From an uncultured bacterium (GTDB lineage: Bacteria; Patescibacteriota; Minisyncoccia; Phycocordibacterales; UBA6065): a stretch of 37,907 bases of DNA. Of the stretch, positions 9,611-17,463 are shown piece by piece (the first letter of the stretch is position 1; every line of letters starts with the position of its first letter). A model generated the notes under the pieces. That model did no database searches. It saw nothing but the letters and a program-made list of their open reading frames with translations, and was not told the origin of the DNA. A program made the position numbers and the translations under genes. The stretch is from NCBI GenBank assembly GCA_903842365.1, contig CAIMLU010000052.1, forward strand, positions 1 through 37,907. Reading direction: 5' to 3'.

Positions 9611-10804
9611 ATGGCAGAATTCAATCGTACAAAGCCGCACGTAAACGTCGGCACCATCGGTCACGTCGACCACGGCAAGACCACTCTTACTACCGCGATC
9701 CTCGCAACACAGGCTCGTGACGGTCTCGCACAAATCAAAGCTTACGCAGATATCGCAAAGGGCGGTACTGTTCGTGATGCAACCAAAGTCGTTACCATTT
9801 CTCTTGCTCACGTTGAGTATGAATCAGATGCACGTCATTACGCACACATCGACGCCCCAGGACATGCTGACTATATCAAGAACATGATCACTGGTGCGGC
9901 ACAGATGGACGGTGCCATCCTCGTCGTTTCAGCAATTGACGGACCTATGCCACAGACACGTGAACATATCCTCCTTGCAAAGCAGGTTGGTGTTCCTCGT
10001 ATCGTCGTCTTCTTGAACAAATGTGACGCAGTGGAGGACAAGGATATGATTGACCTCGTTGAAGAAGAGGTTCGTGGTCTCCTTACTAAATACGGTTTCG
10101 ATGGTACAACTACTCCATTTATCCGTGGTTCAGCTTTGAAGGCTCTTGAAGCAAAGGACAACACAGACGAATGGGCAAAGAAGGTTAAGGATCTTATGAC
10201 AACATTGGATACTTACATTCCTATGCCAGAACGCGCAACCGACAAGCCATTCCTTATGCCTATCGAAGATATCTTTTCTATCGAAGGTCGTGGAACAGTA
10301 GTTACCGGTCGTATCGAGCGTGGTCAGGTCAAGGTTGGTGATACCGTTGAAATTGTTGGTATGCATGACACCACTACGACTACCATCACTGGTATCGAAA
10401 TGTTCAACAAGCAGCTCCAGTCAGGTATCGCAGGTGACAACGCCGGCGTTCTCCTCCGTGGTACTGCAAAAGATGCTGTTCATCGTGGACAGGTTCTTGC
10501 AAAGCCAGGTTCAGTTATCGCTCATACAGAGTTCGAAGCTGAAATCTACGTTTTGAAGAAGGAGGAAGGTGGTCGTCACACCCCATTCTTCTCGGGCTAC
10601 AAGCCACAGTTCTACGTCCGTACAACTGACGTTACTGGCGATGTAACCCTTAATCCAGGTGTCGAGATGGTTATGCCTGGTGATACCGTTACCTTCACCG
10701 TCAAGCTCGTTTCACCTATTGCTCTTGAAGCACAGCAGCGCTTCGCAGTTCGTGAAGGTGGCAAGACCGTTGGTGCAGGTGTCGTTACAAAGATCATAAA
10801 ATAA
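9611..10804 (+). CDS. tuf: Elongation factor Tu
   Basis: [45 protein letters not shown]; full-length 397 aa. Confidence 0.97.
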   Translation: MAEFNRTKPHVNVGTIGHVDHGKTTLTTAILATQARDGLAQIKAYADIAKGGTVRDATKVVTISLAHVEYESDARHYAHIDAPGHADYIKNMITGAAQMDGAILVVSAIDGPMPQTREHILLAKQVGVPRIVVFLNKCDAVEDKDMIDLVEEEVRGLLTKYGFDGTTTPFIRGSALKALEAKDNTDEWAKKVKDLMTTLDTYIPMPERATDKPFLMPIEDIFSIEGRGTVVTGRIERGQVKVGDTVEIVGMHDTTTTTITGIEMFNKQLQSGIAGDNAGVLLRGTAKDAVHRGQVLAKPGSVIAHTEFEAEIYVLKKEEGGRHTPFFSGYKPQFYVRTTDVTGDVTLNPGVEMVMPGDTVTFTVKLVSPIALEAQQRFAVREGGKTVGAGVVTKIIK

Positions 10805-10904
10805 CCCGTTTTAGGGTAGTGATCTTGCCCGCAACCGTGAGAGAGTTGACTTATGACTCTTTCTCGGGTAGTGTGGTCGGTACCTAATTCAACAGAGTAC
10901 TTTC

Positions 10905-11258
10905 ATGGCAACAGCAACAAAAAAACCAGTGGCGGTAAAAGCAGCGGCAGTAGAGCCAAAGCTTCGCATTCGCGTCCGTGCATACGAGAACAAAGTTCTT
11001 GATGCTTCGGTCAAGCAGATCATCGATACTGCAACAAAGTACGATGTACAGGTTTTGGGTCCGGTTCCTCTTCCAACAGATATCAGGAAATATACAGTCA
11101 ACCGTTCGTCGTTCGTGTACAAGAATGCGCGAGAACAGTTCGAGATGCGCGTCCACAAGCGTTTGATTGATATCGTGAATCCTACACAGAAGATCATCGA
11201 GGCTCTCACCAATCTCAATATGCCTTCTGGCGTCAACATCGACGTCAAGATGAGCTAA
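10905..11258 (+). CDS. rpsJ: 30S ribosomal protein S10
   Basis: LRIRVRAYENKVLDASVKQIIDTA ... GPVPLPT ... MRVHKRLIDI; adjacent to tuf. Confidence 0.95.
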   Translation: MATATKKPVAVKAAAVEPKLRIRVRAYENKVLDASVKQIIDTATKYDVQVLGPVPLPTDIRKYTVNRSSFVYKNAREQFEMRVHKRLIDIVNPTQKIIEALTNLNMPSGVNIDVKMS

Positions 11259-11300
11259 AACAAAAAAACTCCCGCAAGGGAGTTTTTTTGTTTTAGCTCA
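11251..11300. terminator. Terminator with 23-bp perfect inverted repeat overlapping the rpsJ stop codon
   Basis: TGAGCTAAAACAAAAAAACTCCC gcaa GGGAGTTTTTTTGTTTTAGCTCA. Confidence 0.9.
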
Positions 11301-11532
11301 TTGAGGTATTTTTTTGCTCGGGATTACCAAGGGTTTATTTGGTTTTTAATAGAAAGGAAAAAAAAAGGAAGTGCCTCCATAAATCCAGTCAACACACCGG
11401 TTGACACACACCACTTTATATGCCAATATCACAACCGGATTTTCTTTCACAAAACCGTGGTTTATATACGTTTTAAAACAACGTAGAGACACCACTCATC
11501 ACTCAACAACCAAACCAAAAAGAGGTTTTATT

Positions 11533-12258
11533 GTGACTACTACATCTACCCGTCAGCAAAGGCTGTTTTATAACACCTGGAAAGAAGCCGGGTCTGCAGC
11601 ACAGAAGCTTGGGATCAAGAGTTCTATCGAGTATCAGAAACGGTACCGCGAAGACCCTCAATTGCCGAGTGCTCCCGATGTGGTCTACCCAGACTTCCCG
11701 ATGTGGAATGTGTTTTTGAACACTGGTCGAAAAGCGTATGTTAAAAATCCATACACAACTTGGAAAGAAGCTGGTGTTGCAGGAAATAGGCTTGGAATTA
11801 AGGGTTATTCTGAGTATCAAAAACGATGCCGCGAAGACCCTCGATTACCAAGCACTCCTTGGCAATTCTATCCAGACTTCCCGGGGTGGAGTGTGTTTTT
11901 GAACACTGGTCGAAAGACTCGGATTCAAAATCCATACACAACCTGGAAAGAAGCATCCGTTGCAGCACAAGGGCTTGGGATCAAGATTTCCACTGAGTAT
12001 CCGGAACGGTACCGCGAAGACCCTCGATTACCGAGTAATCCTTGGAGTTTCTACTCAGACTTCCCAGGATTTAAAACCTTTCTTAATACCGGTTTCTACA
12101 CCATCTGTGCTGAAGCATCCGCTGCAGCGCAGAAGCTTGGGATCAAGAGTCAACGTGAGTACCACAAACGGTACCGCGAAGACCCTCGGTTACACAGCGC
12201 TCCTCAAACGTTCTACCCAGACTTCCCGGGATTTAAGAAGTTTTTAGAGAAGGAGTGA
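11533..12258 (+). CDS. Protein made of four about 60-aa tandem repeats resembling the phage-integrase repeat unit
   Basis: Repeat consensus Y-TW-EA--AA--LGIKS--EY-KRYREDPRLPS-P--FYPDFPGF--FLNTG four times; GTG start at 11533 preceded by aagagg; ORF track start (11401 TTG) looks too early. Confidence 0.65.
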   Translation: MTTTSTRQQRLFYNTWKEAGSAAQKLGIKSSIEYQKRYREDPQLPSAPDVVYPDFPMWNVFLNTGRKAYVKNPYTTWKEAGVAGNRLGIKGYSEYQKRCREDPRLPSTPWQFYPDFPGWSVFLNTGRKTRIQNPYTTWKEASVAAQGLGIKISTEYPERYREDPRLPSNPWSFYSDFPGFKTFLNTGFYTICAEASAAAQKLGIKSQREYHKRYREDPRLHSAPQTFYPDFPGFKKFLEKE

Positions 12259-12282
12259 GATTGTTCTTTAATTAGTTTTCGA

Positions 12283-12316
12283 GGGCCGTTGCGCGTAGCG
12301 CGACGGCCCTTTTTAT
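12283..12316 (+). terminator. Rho-independent terminator after the repeat-protein gene
   Basis: GGGCCGTTGCGC gta GCGCGACGGCCC TTTTT. Confidence 0.85.
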
Positions 12317-12423
12317 ATGACGCAAACGGAAAGGTGTGTTTATAAATGTTGCTTCCAAGAAGGATAGGTTTTTTTAAAGAGTCGGGGCGCCTGTAATCAG
12401 GCGCCCCTGCAATACCTCACGCT

Positions 12424-12453
12424 ATTTGCAATATTCATACTTTTACTGTAGTA
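12424..12453 (+). promoter_or_regulatory. Predicted promoter for rplC-rplD-rplW-rplB (TTGCAA-17-TAGTAT)
   Basis: tttgcaatattcatacttttactgtagtatcc. Confidence 0.6.
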
Positions 12454-12620
12454 TCCTCGGCACTAAGCAGGAAACTGCTTTTTGCGTTTAGGGCGCCAGT
12501 CACAAGAGTTTTGTTTGAAAAAACAGGCTCTTGTGGCCGACTCGAGCGTCTTAGGCTGTTTACAACGAGTCATTGAGTGCATGGTGGACAACTTGTGTCG
12601 CCACCCGCTGCATGAAAACA

Positions 12621-13256
12621 ATGAGGACAATGAAATTCATCCTCGGCACAAAAAAGGGAATGACCCAGGTCTTTGACGAGGCCGGCATATCCTACCCGGC
12701 AACCGTTCTTTCGGTTGAACCGGTTACTGTCGTTGCTATTAAAACAATTGCAACTGACGGGTACAACGCCGTTCAGGTTGGCTATGGCATCCAAAAGGAG
12801 CAGCGCCTTACCAAGGCAGAAATAGGTCAGCGAAAAGGTCTCGGCATGTTCCGTCACCTCGCTGAGTTCCGTGTGAGCGCAGAGCAGGCAGCAACATATA
12901 AAGTCGGTGACAAGGTATCTGTTGAACAGTTTATCTTGGGCGACAAAGTTGCAGTCAGGTCTCGTTCAAAGGGAAAGGGATTCCAGGGTGGTGTGAAGCG
13001 TTACCACTTTAAAGGTGGTCCACGTACTCACGGTCAGAAGCACTCTGAGCGCGAAGTTGGATCAATCGGCGGTCCAGGTCGTGGCGGTAGCGGTCGCGTT
13101 CCAAAAGGTAAGAGAATGCCAGGTAGAATGGGTGGTGACATGATTACGGTCATGAACCTCAAAGTTCTCCAGGTACTCCCAGAGACGAATGAACTCGTTC
13201 TCCAGGGATCTCTTCCAGGCGTTCGCGGCGTGCTTGTAACCATAGAATCTAAATAA
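12621..13256 (+). CDS. rplC: 50S ribosomal protein L3
   Basis: MKFILGTKKGMTQVFDE; GKGFQGGVKRYHFKGGPRTHGQKHSEREVGSIGG; start ATG 12621 or 12630. Confidence 0.96.
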   Translation: MRTMKFILGTKKGMTQVFDEAGISYPATVLSVEPVTVVAIKTIATDGYNAVQVGYGIQKEQRLTKAEIGQRKGLGMFRHLAEFRVSAEQAATYKVGDKVSVEQFILGDKVAVRSRSKGKGFQGGVKRYHFKGGPRTHGQKHSEREVGSIGGPGRGGSGRVPKGKRMPGRMGGDMITVMNLKVLQVLPETNELVLQGSLPGVRGVLVTIESK

Positions 13257-13267
13257 TACGCACTACC

Positions 13268-13933
13268 ATGGAAGCACTCGTATATAAAACAACAGGAAAG
13301 GAAGCTGGTAAGGTAAAGCTCCCAAAGGAAATGTTCGCACTTCCTTGGAACGCTGACCTTGTCTACCAGGTCGTCAATTCAATGCGCTCAAGCGCACGTC
13401 AGCCAATCGCTCATACTAAAACTCGTGGAGAAGTCTCGGGTGGTGGTAAGAAGCCTTGGAGGCAAAAGGGAACAGGTCGCGCACGTCACGGATCAACCAG
13501 GTCTCCACTTTGGGTTGGTGGTGGTGTTGCACACGGTCCTCGAAATGACAAAAATTTTGATCGCAAGATCAACAAGAAACTCAAGTCAAAGGCGTTCTTC
13601 ATCATTCTTTCAAAGAAATTTGCAGAAGGTGAAATTGTCTTCCTTGATGATGCATCAATGAAATCACCTAAGACCGCAGATGCAAAAGCAGCACTCGTTG
13701 CTCTTTCAAAGGTCAAGGGATTGGAAAAGCTCGCAACCAAGAAAAACAATGCGGCTCTCATCGCGCTTTCAAAGAAGAACGATGCAGTAGAAAAGAGCTT
13801 TAGGAACATTGGTTCCGTCGTCGTCGATGAAGCTCGTAACTTGAGCCCTCTTGATCTTCTCTCACACACCTTTGTTGTGTTTGAGAACCCAGAGGCAGCA
13901 CTCGAGATCCTTAAAACCAAGCTCGCAAAGTAA
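13268..13933 (+). CDS. rplD: 50S ribosomal protein L4
   Basis: HTKTRGEVSGGGKKPWRQKGTGRARHGSTRSPLWVGGGVAHGP. Confidence 0.96.
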   Translation: MEALVYKTTGKEAGKVKLPKEMFALPWNADLVYQVVNSMRSSARQPIAHTKTRGEVSGGGKKPWRQKGTGRARHGSTRSPLWVGGGVAHGPRNDKNFDRKINKKLKSKAFFIILSKKFAEGEIVFLDDASMKSPKTADAKAALVALSKVKGLEKLATKKNNAALIALSKKNDAVEKSFRNIGSVVVDEARNLSPLDLLSHTFVVFENPEAALEILKTKLAK

Positions 13934-13939
13934 ACAGCC

Positions 13940-14314
13940 ATGGCATTTCTAGGAATCAAAAAAGGTGCAAAGAAGGCAACAAAAGCAGAAGCTCCAAAAG
14001 CGGAGGTGAAAGCAATTGTTGTAGCATCGGCACCGTCGAAGGGTCTTTCAGGAATCATCCTTCGTCCGCACATCACCGAAAAGGCAGGTGTGCTCTCGGG
14101 ATCAAATGTGTATACGTTTGAAATCGCACAGTCTGCAAACAAGGGACTTGTTGCAGCAGCTATCAAAGACATCTTCAAAGTTACCCCAGTTAAAGTCGCC
14201 ATTATGAACAGCAAGCCAAAAACTCGTTTCGTTCGTGGAAAGGCCGGCAAGACAGGAGGAAGCAAGAAGGCGTACGTCTACCTCAAAGAAGGAGACAAGA
14301 TAGAGTTTATTTAA
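13940..14314 (+). CDS. rplW: 50S ribosomal protein L23 with N-terminal extension
   Basis: ILRPHITEKAGVLSGSNVYTFEIA; KPKTRFVRGKAGKTGGSKKAYVYLKEGDKIE. Confidence 0.93.
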   Translation: MAFLGIKKGAKKATKAEAPKAEVKAIVVASAPSKGLSGIILRPHITEKAGVLSGSNVYTFEIAQSANKGLVAAAIKDIFKVTPVKVAIMNSKPKTRFVRGKAGKTGGSKKAYVYLKEGDKIEFI

Positions 14315-14404
14315 ATCCGGGGCGTGCACGTGTTTCGATGTGTGCATGGGTCCGAATAATTATAAGTCGCCGGTTGGAATTGATCTTCCGGCGCAAGACA
14401 ATTA

Positions 14405-15256
14405 ATGAAAACCTACAAACCTACAAGTCCAAGCCGTCGTGGGATGCAGACGATTGATTTCAAGAAGTACATTACTTCAAAAGATCCAATCAAAGCTCTC
14501 ACTTTCGGTAGGAAGCGTGATCAGGGACGAAACTCCCAAGGTCGCATTACTGTTCGCCACAAGGGTGGTGGTCACAAGCGACTCTATCGTGATGTTACAT
14601 TCACGTACGATAAACGCGATATACCAGCAGTGGTAAAGTCAGTCGAGTACGATCCAAACCGTTCAGGTTTCATCGGAGTGCTCGCATATAAGGACGGTGA
14701 AAGGCGCTACACACTTCTTCCAAAAGGGGTCGTTGTTGGTACCACTGTTATTGCGGGAGAAAATGCTCCTGTAGAAGCAGGAAACTCACTTCCTTTGAAG
14801 AAAATCCCTGTCGGTGCATACATTTACAACATTGAGATTCGCCCTATGGGTGGAGCAAAAGTAGCTCGTGGTGCAGGTGTGTTCGCACAGCTCATCGCTC
14901 TCGATGGTGGATATGCACATATCAAGATGCCTTCAACTGAAGTTCGAAAGATTCACGCTGAGTGTTTCGCAACTATTGGTCAGGTTTCAAATGATGAACA
15001 TTGGCTCGTCAACTCGGGTAAAGCAGGTCGCTCACGTTGGTTGGGTATTCGTCCAACTGTCCGTGGTACCGCTCAAAACCCTTGTGACCATCCATACGGT
15101 GGTGGTGAAGGACGTCAGGGTCGTGGTCTTCGAAGGTTGAAGACTCGTTGGGGAAAGCCAGCAGGAAAGGGTCAAAAGACTCGTGCTCCAAAGAAGTACT
15201 CAAACGTATTTATTGTCTCACGCCGCCAGGTCGGCAAGGCAAGCAAGGGCGAGTAA
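14405..15256 (+). CDS. rplB: 50S ribosomal protein L2
   Basis: KTYKPTSPSRRGM, GRNSQGRITVRHKGGGHKRLYR, GRSRWLGIRPTVRGTAQNPCDHPYGGGEGR. Confidence 0.97.
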   Translation: MKTYKPTSPSRRGMQTIDFKKYITSKDPIKALTFGRKRDQGRNSQGRITVRHKGGGHKRLYRDVTFTYDKRDIPAVVKSVEYDPNRSGFIGVLAYKDGERRYTLLPKGVVVGTTVIAGENAPVEAGNSLPLKKIPVGAYIYNIEIRPMGGAKVARGAGVFAQLIALDGGYAHIKMPSTEVRKIHAECFATIGQVSNDEHWLVNSGKAGRSRWLGIRPTVRGTAQNPCDHPYGGGEGRQGRGLRRLKTRWGKPAGKGQKTRAPKKYSNVFIVSRRQVGKASKGE

Positions 15257-15287
15257 TTCTTTCTCCTATCTGCTCTATAAAAACACA

Positions 15288-15313
15288 AAACCCGCTTCAT
15301 GGCGGGTTTTGTG
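15288..15313 (+). terminator. Terminator after rplB
   Basis: AAAACCCGC ttcat GGCGGGTTTT. Confidence 0.75.
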
Positions 15314-15329
15314 TTGTATAATGGCAGGC

Positions 15330-16259
15330 ATGGAATATGAAGCATTTAATCGCCCTGTTGTTGATGATGAAAAATTGAACCTAGATTTTGCCCTCAATAA
15401 ACCATCGTCTGTATTTGAACGACTTGAAACTGACCCAACCAAAGCGCCTGAAGTGAGAGAAACACATGAGGCAGTGCTTTTAAGGTCAGAGGGTTTTATT
15501 GGTGCGGGAAATGATGGATGGGTTGTTGAAGTTGTTACCACAACTGGTCCAAGCAAACTTTGCCTCAAAATGTCTTGGGAGACTCTTTCTGTTGAAGTAA
15601 GGGGAAAGGCATACTACTTGCTTACACCTGAACTTAAAGCGATGAGGAAAATTCAAGATTATTTTGAAGAAGTTTCCGCCCAGAAAAGGTTGTTTGTTTC
15701 CCGTGGTGTTAATTTTATTGAAACGAATTCGCTTGTTGATGAGGCGGGGTTTCAAATAATCGCCCGAAAAATCCTAGAGGATGCTGGTTTTGGATACATG
15801 GTCCCAGATGTTCGTTGCATGAAACATTGTGAGTGGTCAGAGGATGGGGAACTTGGTGAACAAGTACCGTATGATTATTGTGAAAAAGTTGATGTGCTTG
15901 TTATGGAGAAAATACCAGGAAAGAGTGTGCAAGATCTTATTTTGTCTGAGGATGGCGATGCTATTTTAAGTACCCTTGATATTGATGCAATAGAGGTTGA
16001 TTTGAAAAAAGCGTTTAACATTCTCCACGATAAAGAACTTTTTCACCAGGACGTTACAAATCGTAATATAATGATCGATTTTGAGTCAAAAAAACCGATT
16101 ATAATTGATTTTGGAAAGGCCCGTTACAGAACACAGGATTTTACACGGGATGAGGAGTTGGAGCATGTTGCCGCAGTAGTTTCTTGGCTTCGAAAGGCAA
16201 AGGCGAATCACAAGGAGACACGAATGAAGCTTGCCGCTCAATTAAAACTTGTAAAATAA
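15330..16259 (+). CDS. Protein kinase-like fold protein
   Basis: Gly-rich IGAGNDGWVVEV, CLKMS lysine, HDKELFHQDVTNRNIMIDF (HxDxxxxN) and IIDFGKAR (DFG); -10 TATAAT 7 nt upstream of ATG 15330. Confidence 0.65.
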   Translation: MEYEAFNRPVVDDEKLNLDFALNKPSSVFERLETDPTKAPEVRETHEAVLLRSEGFIGAGNDGWVVEVVTTTGPSKLCLKMSWETLSVEVRGKAYYLLTPELKAMRKIQDYFEEVSAQKRLFVSRGVNFIETNSLVDEAGFQIIARKILEDAGFGYMVPDVRCMKHCEWSEDGELGEQVPYDYCEKVDVLVMEKIPGKSVQDLILSEDGDAILSTLDIDAIEVDLKKAFNILHDKELFHQDVTNRNIMIDFESKKPIIIDFGKARYRTQDFTRDEELEHVAAVVSWLRKAKANHKETRMKLAAQLKLVK

Positions 16260-16288
16260 TTGACTATATTACTATAGTATGATATTAT
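16260..16288 (+). promoter_or_regulatory. Promoter TTGACT-17-TATTAT ending 6 nt before ATG
   Basis: ttgactatattactatagtatgatattataaaaaaaatg. Confidence 0.75.
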
Positions 16289-16294
16289 AAAAAA

Positions 16295-16507
16295 ATGATC
16301 AGTCAAGATCTTTCAAAAAAGATCCACAATACCATCACACAAGAGGCGAAGGTGCTCGAGCGTGATGGTGTCATTGTGGTGATTCCTCATGACACATATG
16401 TGTTCCTTGTAGGATCCGAAGCCTATAAAACTCGCACGAAAGGGCTTGTTGAGGGCGGAATAGTAGATGGTAAGTACGCCGTCTATTTCGGTTCCCTGAG
16501 GGAGTAA
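16295..16507 (+). CDS. Hypothetical protein, 70 aa
   Basis: ORF with well-formed upstream promoter. Confidence 0.55.
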   Translation: MISQDLSKKIHNTITQEAKVLERDGVIVVIPHDTYVFLVGSEAYKTRTKGLVEGGIVDGKYAVYFGSLRE

Positions 16508-16695
16508 AAATAGTCCTGCTGTGGCATGTTGCGCAGCAGGCTTTTAATTTCTTAAATATAGACATTGGTTCTAGTGATGGCGTGTGTTGACTCCTGTTTT
16601 CCATACTGTTAATGTTTCATCGGTATAGTTTTTTCACATAGATGAATGGTTGATATCGCCATTCATTACAACAACCACATTCAACCAGTATCACC

Positions 16696-16914
16696 ATGCC
16701 TGATATGAGTCCTGAAGAAGCAAAGAATCTTGCTGCTATTCTTGGGTGTAGTTTATTTGGAAACACAGAGGAAGTTCCTGTGTCGGAGGATACAGGTGAT
16801 CGCTCTGATTCAATGAGTAGTGCCGTTGGTATTCCTGGGCTATCTCTTCCTAAAAATACAACAGTGAAAGCTCAGTCAATCCACAGGAGGGGGAAGCGAT
16901 GGCAGTGCGTCTAA
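16696..16914 (+). CDS. Hypothetical protein, 72 aa
   Basis: ATG ORF overlapping the next ORF by 16 nt; leader hairpin upstream. Confidence 0.5.
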   Translation: MPDMSPEEAKNLAAILGCSLFGNTEEVPVSEDTGDRSDSMSSAVGIPGLSLPKNTTVKAQSIHRRGKRWQCV

Positions 16915-17240
16915 CTGTTTTTCATTCTGATGGGACATCGGAAGTCATGGAGTGTTCCGGGATTCCTAATGACACTTTTAAGCCTCTTGTTGAAGAAGGG
17001 TCTGATTGGGAGATTAACCTCTTGCATGCAGACAAAGATGAGGATCGCACGTGGCGCCAAGCACATATGTCATGGCGTGTCGCGTTGGCTTTCAAGAATG
17101 GTAAGCCTGTTAAGAACAATAGTGGCAAGCCCTTTGCAACACAACAGGAATTTTCTTCTCTTTTCGTAAGGAGTAAGCCTGGTTCGGTTCATTTTTCAGA
17201 AACAAATGAGGCTGTATACATATCAGTGATCCATCACTGA
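16899..17240 (+). CDS. Hypothetical protein, 113 aa
   Basis: ORF with aggaggggg RBS-like sequence upstream; terminator downstream. Confidence 0.6.
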   Translation: MAVRLTVFHSDGTSEVMECSGIPNDTFKPLVEEGSDWEINLLHADKDEDRTWRQAHMSWRVALAFKNGKPVKNNSGKPFATQQEFSSLFVRSKPGSVHFSETNEAVYISVIHH

Positions 17241-17245
17241 TAATC

Positions 17246-17286
17246 GAGACACTCTTGAACATTAAAATGTTTGAGGGTGTTTTTTA
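17246..17286 (+). terminator. Rho-independent terminator
   Basis: gacactcttgaacattaaaatgtttgagggtgtttttt. Confidence 0.75.
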
Positions 17287-17463
17287 ATGTACTAGGGCAC
17301 TACGGATTGAAGCAGTTTAGACAATATTCTAATCTAAACCTTGTGTGGTAGGTATTACGAGGCGAGGGCCTTTGCGCTAAGAATATTGCTTTTTAGCATA
17401 TTGTGTGATATAATCAAAAAAGTTAAAGTCGTATTAGTAATACGTTTTTGTTATACTATTTTT

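Noticed and set aside
11560-12250. Transposon or phage integrase
   Set aside because: Only the repeat units are present; no tyrosine or serine recombinase catalytic motifs and no terminal inverted repeats found.
13486-14265. 259-aa minus-strand ORF opposite rplD/rplW
   Set aside because: Shadow ORF antisense to well-identified ribosomal proteins; composition follows the complementary codons.
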